Below, piece after piece: positions 16,888-24,835 of a DNA stretch of 33,079 nucleotides. Location of the stretch: positions 1-33,079 of the forward strand of contig LNEW01000197.1 of NCBI GenBank assembly GCA_001464375.1, given 5' to 3'. The notes under the pieces were generated by a model. That model worked only from the letters and a program-made list of their open reading frames with translations. It was not told the origin of the DNA and made no database searches. The number at the start of each line of letters is the position of its first letter. The first letter of the stretch is position 1. This DNA is from Rhodospirillales bacterium Ga0074136 (lineage in GTDB: Bacteria; Pseudomonadota; Alphaproteobacteria; Acetobacterales; Acetobacteraceae). Position numbers and translations under genes: made by a program.

Positions 16888-18828
16888 ATGGCCCGTGGCC
16901 CGTCCCATCGCGTCGTCCTGAACCTCGCACTCGACAGCCTGCTCGCGCTCGCCGCCCTTCCGGCCGCGGTCTGGGCTGCTGCGCCCGGTGCCTGGCCGCC
17001 AGGCCTGTGGTGGGCGGGCGCGCTGCCCGGGGCCGTGCTGGCCCTGGCGCTGGCCGGCGCACCGCTGCGCCTGCCGCTCCAGTACTGGCGCTTCGCCGGG
17101 CTGCGCGACCTGCTGGCGGTGGCCGGCGCGGCGGTGCTGGCGGCGGCGATCTTCGCGGTCGGGCTGCACCTGTCCGGCGCCTGGACGCCGCCCAACACGG
17201 CCTTCCCCGTGCTGCACGCGGCCGCGCTGGCGGTGCTGCTGGTCGGCGGGCGCGTCGCGGCCCTGCTGCAGGCCGCGCGCCATGCCAGCGATGCCGCGCC
17301 CGATGCGCAGAACGTGCTGCTGGTCGGCGCGGCGGAGGGCACCGATGTGTTCCTGCGTGCCCTCGCGCATGATCGGCGCGCGCCGTATCGCGTGACCGGC
17401 ATCCTGTCGCTGCGCGCCCGCCAGGCGGGGCGGCGGATGCAGGGCACGCCGATTCTCGGCACCGTCGCGGACACCGAATCGGTGCTCGACACGCTGCGCA
17501 CGGAGGGGCGCCTGCCGTCGGTCATCGTGCTCGCCTCCGGCCTTTCGGGCCCGGCGCTGGAAGGCGTGCTGGACGCCGCCGACCGCCACGGCGTGCCGGT
17601 GCGCCGCGCGCCGGCACCGACCACCCTCGCCCCGGCCGGCGAGGACACCCAGCGCGTCGAACTCCGCCCGGTGTCGATCGAGGACCTGCTCGACCGCCCG
17701 CAGGTGCCGCTGGATCGCGAAGGCATGGCGCGGCTGGTGCAGGGCCGGCGCGTGCTGGTCACCGGCGCGGGCGGGACCATAGGCGGCGAACTGGCGCGGC
17801 AGGTGGCGGCACTCGGGCCGGCCAGCCTGACGCTGCTCGATCATGGCGAGTACGTGCTCTACGAGATCGACCTCGAACTGCGCGAGAAGCACCCCGAGGT
17901 CGCCCGCCGCGCCGTGCTCGCCGATGTGCGCGACGAGGCCCGCATCCGCCGGCTGTTCGAGGAGATCCGCCCGGACCTGGTGTTCCACGCCGCCGCGCTC
18001 AAGCACGTGCCGATGGTCGAGAACGACCCGCTGGAAGGCCTGCTGACCAATGCGCTCGGCACGCGCATCGTGGCCGATGCGGCGCGCGCGGTCGGCACCG
18101 CGGCGATGGTGTTCATCTCGACCGACAAGGCGGTGAACCCGACCAGCGTGATGGGCGCGTCGAAGCGGCTGGCCGAGATGTACTGCCAGGCCTTCGACCG
18201 CGAAGCCCGCCACGGGCGCGACGGCATGCGCTGCATCACCGTGCGCTTCGGCAACGTGCTGGGCAGCACGGGGTCCGTGGTGCCGCTGTTCCGCCGGCAG
18301 CTCGAACGCGGTGGCCCGCTGACCGTCACCCACCCCGACATGCGCCGGTACTTCATGACCGTGCGCGAAGCCGTGGGCCTGGTGCTGCAGGCCAGCGTGG
18401 TCGGCACCACCGATCCCGAGAACATGCCCCCGGAACTGGCGGAGGGCGGCATCTTCGTCCTCGACATGGGGGATGCGGTGAAGATCGTCGACCTGGCGCG
18501 CCGCATGATCCGCCTGGCCGGGCTGCGTCCCGACCAGGATGTCGAGATCCGCTTCACCGGGCTACGCCCGGGCGAACGCCTGTTCGAGGAATTGTTCCAC
18601 GGCAAGGAGGCGCCGCGCCCGACCGCCTACCCCGGACTGCTGGTCGCGACACCGCGGACCGCGGACCCTGCGCTGGTCGGCCGCGCCATCGGCGAGATCG
18701 CGGCCGCCGGGCGCGCCGGCAATCCGCGGGCGGCGCTCCAGCAGCTGGCACGCCTGGTGCCGGAATTCGCCCATGCGCCCGACGGCACCGCTGCCGCCGG
18801 GCCGGGCATGGCCGCGGGTCAGTCGTAG
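16888..18828 (+). CDS. membrane-anchored nucleotide-sugar 4,6-dehydratase (CapD/WbpM/PglF family)
   Basis: 646 residues from the ATG at 16888. Four hydrophobic segments (about 9-33, 41-60, 72-95, 104-128) anchor the protein. A first nucleotide-binding-like domain starts at NVLLVGAAEGTD (142-153), and the SDR domain starts at VLVTGAGGTIGGELARQ (about 289-305). FHAAALKHVPMVENDP and FISTDKAVNPTSVMGASKRLAEM are diagnostic. Met replaces the usual catalytic Tyr (SVMGxxK), as in WbpM/PglF dehydratases. These enzymes convert UDP-GlcNAc-type sugars to 4-keto-6-deoxy forms for surface polysaccharides. No ribosome site precedes the start; TATAGC at 16876-16881 raises the option of a leaderless message. 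Its tail overlaps the next gene by 10 bp. Confidence 0.93.
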   Translation: MARGPSHRVVLNLALDSLLALAALPAAVWAAAPGAWPPGLWWAGALPGAVLALALAGAPLRLPLQYWRFAGLRDLLAVAGAAVLAAAIFAVGLHLSGAWTPPNTAFPVLHAAALAVLLVGGRVAALLQAARHASDAAPDAQNVLLVGAAEGTDVFLRALAHDRRAPYRVTGILSLRARQAGRRMQGTPILGTVADTESVLDTLRTEGRLPSVIVLASGLSGPALEGVLDAADRHGVPVRRAPAPTTLAPAGEDTQRVELRPVSIEDLLDRPQVPLDREGMARLVQGRRVLVTGAGGTIGGELARQVAALGPASLTLLDHGEYVLYEIDLELREKHPEVARRAVLADVRDEARIRRLFEEIRPDLVFHAAALKHVPMVENDPLEGLLTNALGTRIVADAARAVGTAAMVFISTDKAVNPTSVMGASKRLAEMYCQAFDREARHGRDGMRCITVRFGNVLGSTGSVVPLFRRQLERGGPLTVTHPDMRRYFMTVREAVGLVLQASVVGTTDPENMPPELAEGGIFVLDMGDAVKIVDLARRMIRLAGLRPDQDVEIRFTGLRPGERLFEELFHGKEAPRPTAYPGLLVATPRTADPALVGRAIGEIAAAGRAGNPRAALQQLARLVPEFAHAPDGTAAAGPGMAAGQS

Positions 18829-19094
18829 TAACGGTCGTTGCGGCGGCCGCGCCGGTCGTTGCGGCGGTTCTGCTGCGATTGGTCATAGGCGTACCCGCCC
18901 ACGCCGCCGATCCCGGCGCCGAGCAGCGCCCCCAGCCCGGCATTGCCGCTGAACGACCCGACCAGGCCACCGACCGCGCCGCCACCCAGGGCGCCGATGC
19001 CGATGTTCTGCTGCGTGGGCGTCAGCCCGCCCTCGGCGCAGGCGGACAGGCCCAAGCCGCCGATGACGACCAGCGCAAGACGATATGACCGCAT
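18819..19094 (-). CDS. glycine-zipper lipoprotein
   Basis: 91 residues. The ATG at 19094 was preferred over one two codons upstream because it lies 6 bp from the GAAGGAG site. The signal peptide RSYRLALVVIGGLGLSAC ends in a lipobox (LSAC) with Cys19 as the lipidated residue. Residues ~30-75 are Gly/Ala-rich (NIGIGALGGGAVGGLVG..., LGALLGAGIGGVGGYAYD), a glycine zipper that could insert in or line the outer membrane. The tail is basic and repetitive (QNRRNDRRGRRNDRYYD). Its function is unknown; relatives are envelope lipoproteins. Confidence 0.82.
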   Translation of the reverse strand: MRSYRLALVVIGGLGLSACAEGGLTPTQQNIGIGALGGGAVGGLVGSFSGNAGLGALLGAGIGGVGGYAYDQSQQNRRNDRRGRRNDRYYD

Positions 19095-19110
19095 GATCAT
19101 CTCCTTCTGT

Positions 19111-19518
19111 TCAGCGTGTCGCGCGCGGCGTCGCGGGGCGGCAGGGGTAGGTCGCCTGCGCCCACCGCAGCAGGCCATCGAGCGCCGGTTCCCCGGCGTG
19201 GCGCTGGTTCTCGCGGGCCCAGGCGGCATAGGCGACGCCGGACTGCGCAATGGTCGGCCCCGGCGTCGGCAGGCAGAACAGCGGACGCGACGGTCCGCCC
19301 TGCGGGTACAGCAGGGCATGGTGCTGGCCGAAGCTGGTGAGGAAGCCCTGGCAATAGGCGATGGCCTCCAGGCGCGGCACGCCCGACCATCCCGGATCAC
19401 ACACCGCGGCGAGGTCGGCGGCGGTCTGCACGTGCGTGACCGGCGTGGCCGTTCCGGGCTGCGCCATCGCGGCACCTGCCACGCAGGTCAGCGCGACGGC
19501 CATGGTCGCAATCTTCAT
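19111..19518 (-). CDS. Rap1a/Tai-like exported protein
   Basis: 135 residues. GGAGGAATCCGAG precedes the ATG at 19518. The signal peptide is KIATMAVALTCVAGAAMAQ. The mature part has the helical Cys-containing pattern of the Rap1a family: TAADLAAVCDP, then AIAYCQGFLTSFGQHHALL, FCLPTPGPTIAQSGVAYAAWARENQ, and WAQATYPCRP, with cysteines that could form disulfides. Rap1a was first described as an immunity protein against a Serratia type VI effector, but the domain is widespread in proteobacteria without such effectors. No toxin or T6SS gene is visible here, so immunity should not be assumed. It lies just upstream of the lipoprotein gene in the same direction and is probably co-transcribed. Confidence 0.78.
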   Translation of the reverse strand: MKIATMAVALTCVAGAAMAQPGTATPVTHVQTAADLAAVCDPGWSGVPRLEAIAYCQGFLTSFGQHHALLYPQGGPSRPLFCLPTPGPTIAQSGVAYAAWARENQRHAGEPALDGLLRWAQATYPCRPATPRATR

Positions 19519-19794
19519 CTCGGATTCCTCCTGTGGGCATTCGGTCCGGCGCGGGCGCGTCGGGCCATCACCCGGGTTCTCAACGCGCCGGCGGGGCGTG
19601 AGTTGCCCGCGCCGCCGCCGGGTGCGGTTGCATGCGGACAAGAAGGGTGATTTCGCGCGACGCGGCGAAGCGGCCTATGACGCCGGGGTGCATATGCCCG
19701 CATCGCCGGCAGGCCTCGCCCATCCCGGGCGCCCAGGCCTGCATCGGCGGGCTCCGCGGCAGGCAGCGCGACACGACGAAGGCAGATCCCTCGC

Positions 19795-20949
19795 ATGACC
19801 GAACGACCCATCGCCCTGTTCGACGTGAAGGCGCAGCAGGCGCTGATCCGGCCCGAACTGGACCGCCGCATCGCCGCCGTGCTGGACAGCGGCCGCTTCA
19901 TCAACGGGCCTGAGGTGGCGGAACTGGAAGCCGCGCTGGCGCGCTTTGCGGGGTGCGCGCATGCCGTCGGCGTATCCTCCGGCACCGATGCGCTGCAGAT
20001 CGCGATGATGGCCGAGGGCGTGGGGCCGGGCGACGCGGTCTTCCTGCCGGCCTTCACCTATACCGCGACCGCCGAGGTGCCGCTGGTGCTGGGCGCCACG
20101 CCGGTCTTCGTGGATGTCGAGGCCGAGACCTTCAACATCGACATCGCCGACCTCGAGCGCCGGGTGGCGCTGGTGAAGCGCGAAGGGCGGCTGCGCCCGC
20201 GCGCGGTGGTGGGCGTGGACCTGTTCGGCCTGCCGGCCGATTGGCGCGCCATCGAGGCCATCTGCGCGGCCGAGCAGATGTTCGCGCTGGATGACGCCGC
20301 GCAGGCCTTCGGCGCATCGCTGCACGGCCAGCGCCTGGGCCGCTGGGGCCATGCCGCGGCGCTGTCCTTCTACCCGACCAAGACGCTCGGCGCGTATGGC
20401 GATGCCGGCGCGCTGCTGACCGACGACGCGTCCCGCGCCGATCTATACCGGATGCTGCGCACCCATGGCGAAGGCAAGACCCGCTACGAGGTCGAGCGCA
20501 CCGGCATGAATGGCCGGCTCGACACGCTGCAGGCGACGATCCTGTGTGCGAAGATGACGCTGCTCGAGGACGAACTCGCGCAGCGCCAGCGCCTCGGCGC
20601 CGCCTATGACGAAGCCCTGGCGGGCAGCGTCGGCATCCAGGTGGCGCCGGCGGGGGCCGAGAACGCCTATGGCCTGTATACCATCCGCCTGCCCGATGCG
20701 GCGGCGCGCGCGCGGGTGCAGGCGGCGCTCGGCGCCGCGCAGGTCGGCAGCGGGATCTACTACCCGAAGCCGCTGCACCGGCAGCCGGCCTATGCCGCCG
20801 CCCATGCCGCGTCGCTCGGGGGCAACGGCCCGCCGCCGCTGCCGGTCAGCGAGGCGCTGTCCGGCCAGGTCCTGTCCCTTCCGATGCATCCCTACATGAG
20901 CGAGGACGACGCGCGCCGCGCGGCCGGGGTGGTTCTCACCAACCTGTAA
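19795..20949 (+). CDS. DegT/DnrJ/EryC1/StrS sugar aminotransferase, WbpE/WlbC-like
   Basis: 384 residues. It is a PLP enzyme that aminates a keto-sugar nucleotide. SSGTDALQIAMMAEGVGPGD (61-80) binds the cofactor phosphate, Asp167 in DDAAQAFGA contacts the pyridine N, and Lys196 in SFYPTKTLGAYGDAGA forms the internal aldimine. RTHGEGKTRYE and GMNGRLDTLQATIL, plus the closing VLSLPMHPYMSEDD, resemble WbpE, which aminates UDP-3-keto-GlcNAcA in Pseudomonas O-antigen synthesis. The exact sugar is not determined. The CapD-like dehydratase lies 1 kb upstream with two exported-protein genes between, so a shared amino-sugar route is plausible but unproven. The 276 bp before it hold no clear gene. Confidence 0.92.
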   Translation: MTERPIALFDVKAQQALIRPELDRRIAAVLDSGRFINGPEVAELEAALARFAGCAHAVGVSSGTDALQIAMMAEGVGPGDAVFLPAFTYTATAEVPLVLGATPVFVDVEAETFNIDIADLERRVALVKREGRLRPRAVVGVDLFGLPADWRAIEAICAAEQMFALDDAAQAFGASLHGQRLGRWGHAAALSFYPTKTLGAYGDAGALLTDDASRADLYRMLRTHGEGKTRYEVERTGMNGRLDTLQATILCAKMTLLEDELAQRQRLGAAYDEALAGSVGIQVAPAGAENAYGLYTIRLPDAAARARVQAALGAAQVGSGIYYPKPLHRQPAYAAAHAASLGGNGPPPLPVSEALSGQVLSLPMHPYMSEDDARRAAGVVLTNL

Positions 20950-21020
20950 TCGCCGCACGGAACAGTTGTATTCCGCCGGGGCGCGGCGCCACCATGTGGC
21001 GTCGAGCCACGGAGCCGCCG

Positions 21021-21737
21021 ATGCGTCGCAGGACACTTCTGGCAGCCGCGGGAATCGCGGCCGGTATCCGACCCGCACGGGCGGAGGACGCGATCGACGT
21101 CTCGCTGGTGCTGGCGGTGGATGTCTCGCGATCGATCGACGAGGACGAGGCGCGGCTGCAACGCGAGGGCTATCGCGCGGCGGTGTCGGACCCCGTGGTG
21201 ATCGCGGCCATCCGCGGCGGCATGATCGGCGCGGTCGGCATCGCGTATGTCGAATGGGCGGGCATCGAATACCAGCGCACCATCATTCCCTGGCGGCGCA
21301 TCGCCAACCAGGCCGATGCCGATGCCTGGGGCGCGGAACTCGCGGGCGCGCCGCGCGCATCCCTGTCCTGGACATCGATCTCCGGCGCCATCCGCCATTC
21401 CCGCCAGGTCATGGCCGAATGCCCCTGGGAGGCGACGCGCAAGGTGATCGACGTCTCGGCCGACGGGGTGAACAATTCCGGCCCGCCGGCCGACCAGCAG
21501 CGCGACGCCGCGGTGGCCGAGGGGATCACCATCAACGGCCTGCCCATCATCAACGACCGCCCGACCTTCGGCCGCCTGCCACCCGTGCCGCTCGACGACT
21601 ACTTCCGCGAGAACGTGATCGGCGGCAATGGCCACTTCATGATCGTGGCCGAGGATTTCGAGAGTTTTGGCGTGGCCGTGAAACGCAAGCTGATCCGCGA
21701 GATCGCGGGCGTGCCGGCGATCGCTATTCGCGCCTGA
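21021..21737 (+). CDS. DUF1194 exported protein with von Willebrand A-like fold
   Basis: 238 residues from the ATG at 21021, with GGAG about 7 bp upstream; an ATG at 20994 gives a poorer signal sequence. The N-terminus MRRRTLLAAAGIAAGIRPARA is an export signal with arginines of Tat type. The body begins IDVSLVLAVDVSRSIDEDE, a MIDAS-type DxSxS metal site as in von Willebrand A domains, and continues with LQREGYRAAVSDP, WTSISGAIRHSRQVM and KVIDVSADGVNNSG, blocks characteristic of DUF1194. Function is not known. It overlaps the convergent lipoprotein gene by 14 bp. Confidence 0.87.
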   Translation: MRRRTLLAAAGIAAGIRPARAEDAIDVSLVLAVDVSRSIDEDEARLQREGYRAAVSDPVVIAAIRGGMIGAVGIAYVEWAGIEYQRTIIPWRRIANQADADAWGAELAGAPRASLSWTSISGAIRHSRQVMAECPWEATRKVIDVSADGVNNSGPPADQQRDAAVAEGITINGLPIINDRPTFGRLPPVPLDDYFRENVIGGNGHFMIVAEDFESFGVAVKRKLIREIAGVPAIAIRA

Positions 21738-22134
21738 CCGCGCCTTCGCTCACCAGGCGCAGGCAGCCCTGCACCACCGGCGCGCAGGCCGCATTCTGCG
21801 ACAGCGGCAGGTCCGACGCCGCCGCATAGCCCACGCGCGTGACGCGCTGGTCCACCAACTGGAAGGTCACCCGGCAGGTCGACCCGGCCGAGACGCTGAG
21901 CGACCCGCCGATCACCGGCACCGGCGCCGAGACGCCCGAGGCCGGCGGCGAACGGTCATAGGTCCAGAAATCCCCGCCAGCGGATTGCGCGGTCAGGTTC
22001 GGCACGCCGGCACACAGGCGCAGGTCGTCCGCGCGCAGGCCGACCAGTTGCTCGCGGCCATCCTCGGCCCTCTGCGAATCGCGCGCCGAGCATCCCAGCA
22101 GCGCCAGCAGGGCCAGGAGTGCCGCAGCCCTCAC
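21724..22134 (-). CDS. small lipoprotein of unknown function
   Basis: 136 residues. It starts with GTG at 22134 inside the stop of the upstream gene (GTGA overlap). RAAALLALLALLGCSARDS is a lipoprotein signal with lipobox ALLGC (Cys15). The mature part has four further Cys (CAGVP, STCRVTFQLVDQRV, NAACAPVVQGCLR), so disulfides are likely. A segment resembling small periplasmic lipoproteins (GSTCRVTFQLVDQRVTRVGY) is seen, but I cannot name a family. It is probably the last gene of the minus-strand set. Confidence 0.75.
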   Translation of the reverse strand: MRAAALLALLALLGCSARDSQRAEDGREQLVGLRADDLRLCAGVPNLTAQSAGGDFWTYDRSPPASGVSAPVPVIGGSLSVSAGSTCRVTFQLVDQRVTRVGYAAASDLPLSQNAACAPVVQGCLRLVSEGAVRRE

Positions 22135-22556
22135 GACCCGTCCGCATCCTCGAGCGACAGGCCGAGCTCCGCGAGGCCTTCCTCGAGCAGGTCGCCCAGC
22201 AGGTCGATGCCGAGCAGGTATTCGGCCGCGTCGCGGATGTTGCGCTCCTTGGCCAGGGTCCGCGCCTCCTCGAAATCCGGGCCGGCATAGTCGCCGCGGC
22301 CGACCCAGGCGAGCGCGATCAGGGAGGCCTGCTCGTCCTCGTTCAGCTCGGCGATGAAGGCGCGCAGGGCGTCCTCATCCATGTTCTCGTCATCCTCGGC
22401 ATCGAGGCCTTCCTCGTCCTCGTCCTCGCGCGCGTCGGCGCCGCTTTCCTCGCTGTCCTGCACGGCGCGGGCGGCGTCGACGATCGCGGCCACGGATTCG
22501 AGGCTGATGCCGAGGTCGAATTCCTCATCCTCGTCGCGGTCGCGCGCAGCCATCAT
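22131..22556 (-). CDS. DUF3775 family acidic protein
   Basis: 141 residues from the ATG at 22556, 5 bp after GGAG; the next codon is also ATG. The N-terminal ~70 residues are extremely acidic (runs of Glu/Asp around DEDEEGLDAEDDENMDED). The C-terminal part, RAFIAELNEDEQASLIALAWVGRGDY...YLLGIDLLGDLLEEGLAELG, matches the DUF3775 pattern common in alphaproteobacteria. It is cytoplasmic with no assigned function. The stop overlaps the following lipoprotein start by 4 bp, so the two are coupled. Confidence 0.82.
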   Translation of the reverse strand: MMAARDRDEDEEFDLGISLESVAAIVDAARAVQDSEESGADAREDEDEEGLDAEDDENMDEDALRAFIAELNEDEQASLIALAWVGRGDYAGPDFEEARTLAKERNIRDAAEYLLGIDLLGDLLEEGLAELGLSLEDADGS

Positions 22557-22592
22557 CGTTGCTCCTGGTGGAAGTTCGGCGGCAATCAAGCA

Positions 22593-22613
22593 TGGCCGGG
22601 CGGGGGCCGGCCA
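22593..22613 (-). terminator. hairpin between aldo/keto reductase and DUF3775 genes
   Basis: A perfect 7-bp stem (TGGCCGG/CCGGCCA) with a 7-nt loop lies 10 bp after the reductase stop, in the 67-bp gap before the DUF3775 start. There is no T-tract. It could partly separate the last two genes from the upstream operon. Confidence 0.4.
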
Positions 22614-22623
22614 CCCCTGGGGG

Positions 22624-23451
22624 TCAGGCCGCCCAATCCGGTGCGAAGTCGGGGTTCACCAGGCGGCGGTCCTTGGGCAGGGCAGCGATCGCCGCCATGT
22701 CCGCGGCATCGAGGCGCAGCGCGGCGGCGGCCAGGTTGTCGCGCTGGCCCTCGGCCCGGCCCGATTTCGGGATCGCAACCAGGTTGTCCTGCGCCAGCAA
22801 CCAGGCCAGCGCTACCTGCACCGGCGACGCACCATGCTTCGCCGCGACAGCCTGCATCACCGGATCGTCATTCACCTGTGCCTTCGCGATCGGCGAATAG
22901 GCCGTCAGCGCAAGCCCATGCTGGCGGCACAGCGCGGCCAGCGGCTCCTGCCACAGGTAGACATGGCATTCGACCTGAAGTGCCGCGATGGGTGCGATCC
23001 CGAGCGCCAGCGCCTGCCGCAGCAGCCCCGGCGGGAAGTTCGATACGCCCACCGCACGCGCGAGCCCATCCTGCTGCAGCCGCGCAAGCGCCGTGAGCGA
23101 CGCCGCGAGGTCCATGCCCTTGGCGGGCCAATGGATCAGGATCAGGTCGGCATAGGGCGTGGCGAGCCGCTTCAGCGACGCCTCGGTGGACGCACGCAGC
23201 GCATCGTGCGCAAGGTCCGTCCACCAGACCTTCGTGGTCAGGAAGATGTCGCCGCGTGGCAGCCCGCAGGCGGCGATACCCGCCCCCACGGCGTCCTCGT
23301 TGCCATACATCGCCGCGGTGTCGATGTGGCGGTAGCCGAGGCCGATCGCGCCCTCGACCGCGCGTTGTGCGTCCGTGCCGCGCAGCGCCCAGGTGCCCAG
23401 GCCCAGGCGCGGGATGCGGATGCGCGGGGTCTCGAGAATGGGCGCGCTCAT
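22624..23451 (-). CDS. aldo/keto reductase (2,5-diketo-D-gluconate reductase-like)
   Basis: 275 residues. The catalytic tetrad is complete: Asp44 in GYRHIDTA, Tyr49 in AMYGNED, Lys74 in LTTKVWW and His107 in LIHWP. IPRLGLGTWALRG is the usual start, GVSNFPPGLL and AIPKSGRAEGQRDNLAA (NADPH site) follow. It reduces carbonyls with NADPH; close relatives act on 2,5-diketogluconate or methylglyoxal, but the substrate here is unknown. It overlaps the WD40 gene stop by 4 bp (ATGA), which implies co-translation. Confidence 0.92.
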   Translation of the reverse strand: MSAPILETPRIRIPRLGLGTWALRGTDAQRAVEGAIGLGYRHIDTAAMYGNEDAVGAGIAACGLPRGDIFLTTKVWWTDLAHDALRASTEASLKRLATPYADLILIHWPAKGMDLAASLTALARLQQDGLARAVGVSNFPPGLLRQALALGIAPIAALQVECHVYLWQEPLAALCRQHGLALTAYSPIAKAQVNDDPVMQAVAAKHGASPVQVALAWLLAQDNLVAIPKSGRAEGQRDNLAAAALRLDAADMAAIAALPKDRRLVNPDFAPDWAA

Positions 23452-24461
23452 CGCTTCGCCAGGTCCACGATGCCGGCGAAACCGGATTCGGTGCCGAAGG
23501 CGAGCTGCCCGCCCACATCATCCCAGGCCAGCGCCGAGACGGCCGACCCGCGCGGCGCCGCCACCGGCACCACACGCCCGGAGGCGACCTCGGCGATCAG
23601 CACCAGCCCGTCGCCGAAGCCGGCGGCCACGACCTCCTGCGTCGGGTGGCAGGCCACGGTCGTGCAGAGCACGCCGTCGCCACCGGCCAGTTCGGTCGGC
23701 GCCTTGCCCATCGGCCCGCCACCGAAGAAGGGCCACAGCACCACGCAATCCGCCCCCGCGGTCGCCAGCCAGCGCCCCTTCGATGTGAAGGCGAAGGACC
23801 TGGTCTTGGCCGGGTAGCCCGCCATGCGCATGTGCTGGCCATCGGCCAGGCGCCAGCCATGCAGCGTGTTCTCCTGCATCGAGGTCACCACATGCGTGCC
23901 GTCCGGGCTGATCAGCACGCCGGTATGGCTGCCCTTCCACTCCAGCAGGCGCGGCGTGCCTTCCTTGGCCGCGACGAACCACAGCGACGCGCCGTTGTAG
24001 TGCGACGCCGCGATGCGCTTGCCCTTGGCGTCGAAGGCAATGCCCGTGACGGTGGAAGGATGGGCCAGCGACTTCAGCGCCGTGCCCGTGCCGTCCAGCA
24101 GATGCACCGCCTTGCCCACCGCCGCCGCGCGCAGGCCGGACTCATGCGCCGCGACCTGGTCCACCCATTTGCTGCCGTAACGCGCCAGTTCGCTCGCCGC
24201 ACCATCCGGTGCGATGCGCATCAGGCGGCCATCGTCGCCCCCGGTGATGACGCCGTCCTTGGCATCCGCCGCGATGGCCAGGCAGGCGCCCTCATGCGCC
24301 GCCACCGACTGCCAGCCGGCCGCCAGGCGCACCGTGCCGTCGCCCAGCGCATACATGCACGACCGGCCCTCGCGCCCGAAGGCGATGCCGACGACCCAGG
24401 CACCGAGATCCTGGGACCGGCCGCGATGTTCGAGCAGGAACTCGGCTTCCGTCGCACTCAT
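23448..24461 (-). CDS. WD40 repeat protein
   Basis: 337 residues, no signal peptide or membrane segment. Repeating blocks of the beta-propeller kind are seen: VVGIAFGREGRSCMYALGDGTV, LAIAADAKDGVITGGDDGRLM, VTGIAFDAKGKRIAASHYNGASLW, GVLISPDGTHVVTSMQENTLHGW, SFAFTSKGRWLATAGADCVVLWPF, CHPTQEVVAAGFGDGLVLI, VSALAWDDVGGQLAFGTESGF. That is about seven blades, enough for one closed propeller. Such proteins are scaffolds. GAGGACATTGCC precedes the ATG. Its neighbours, the CobW GTPase upstream and the reductase overlapping downstream, suggest linked expression; a joint role in metal handling is inference. Confidence 0.88.
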   Translation of the reverse strand: MSATEAEFLLEHRGRSQDLGAWVVGIAFGREGRSCMYALGDGTVRLAAGWQSVAAHEGACLAIAADAKDGVITGGDDGRLMRIAPDGAASELARYGSKWVDQVAAHESGLRAAAVGKAVHLLDGTGTALKSLAHPSTVTGIAFDAKGKRIAASHYNGASLWFVAAKEGTPRLLEWKGSHTGVLISPDGTHVVTSMQENTLHGWRLADGQHMRMAGYPAKTRSFAFTSKGRWLATAGADCVVLWPFFGGGPMGKAPTELAGGDGVLCTTVACHPTQEVVAAGFGDGLVLIAEVASGRVVPVAAPRGSAVSALAWDDVGGQLAFGTESGFAGIVDLAKR

Positions 24462-24474
24462 GGCAATGTCCTCG

Positions 24475-24773
24475 TCATGCGCCCTGTATGGCGCGATGCG
24501 GGCGCCGATGCCATGGCCGCCGGCCGCGGTCCGTCGTGTCGGCCAGCACGAATTGGCGGACCGCCTCGCGCGCTGCGGCCAGGCCGGTGTGGATGTCGTC
24601 GGCCGCCAGCGCCAGGCTCTCGGGCAACATCAGCACGCGCATATTAGGGTCGTTCCAGGCGGCGGGCCGGCCGCCCTTGTCCGCCGGATCATCATCGATG
24701 TCGGGCAGCGCCCGGTCATGGAGGCGACGAGGAAATCCTCGTCGCCGACACGCAGCCTGATAAGGGTGTTCAT
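24475..24773 (-). pseudogene. small ORF with apparent frameshift between WD40 and cobW-like genes
   Basis: Reading leftward from an ATG at 24773 gives MNTLIRLRVGDEDFLVASMTG. After that, this frame turns Arg/Trp/Cys-rich, while the neighbouring frame gives normal-looking protein, ALPDIDDDPADKGG then AAWNDPNMRVLMLPESLALA and DDIHTGLAAAREAVRQFVLA, ending at a TGA at 24475. The two join near 24708-24715, consistent with one missing base. The 373-bp space is too large for this tightly packed region, which supports a real gene here. I do not recognise the protein. It may be a decaying gene, a sequencing error, or simply a 55-residue ORF with its own start. A palindrome sits at its 5' end. Confidence 0.45.
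24723..24746. repeat. 24-bp near-perfect palindrome
   Basis: The arms GGCGACGAGGA and TCCTCGTCGCC are perfectly complementary around a central AA. It lies 27 bp inside the 5' end of the frameshifted ORF. It could be an operator-like site, an RNA hairpin, or an effect of coding GDEDFLVA on one strand. Confidence 0.6.
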
Positions 24774-24835
24774 GCCGGCCTCGTCCGTCGTGATCCTGCG
24801 GGGCAACAGGTGGCAGCCGCGGGCGTACGGCGCCC

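Noticed and set aside
19111-19518. A type VI secretion immunity locus
   Set aside because: Only the Rap1a-like fold supports it; no effector, VgrG, Hcp or other T6SS gene is in the window.
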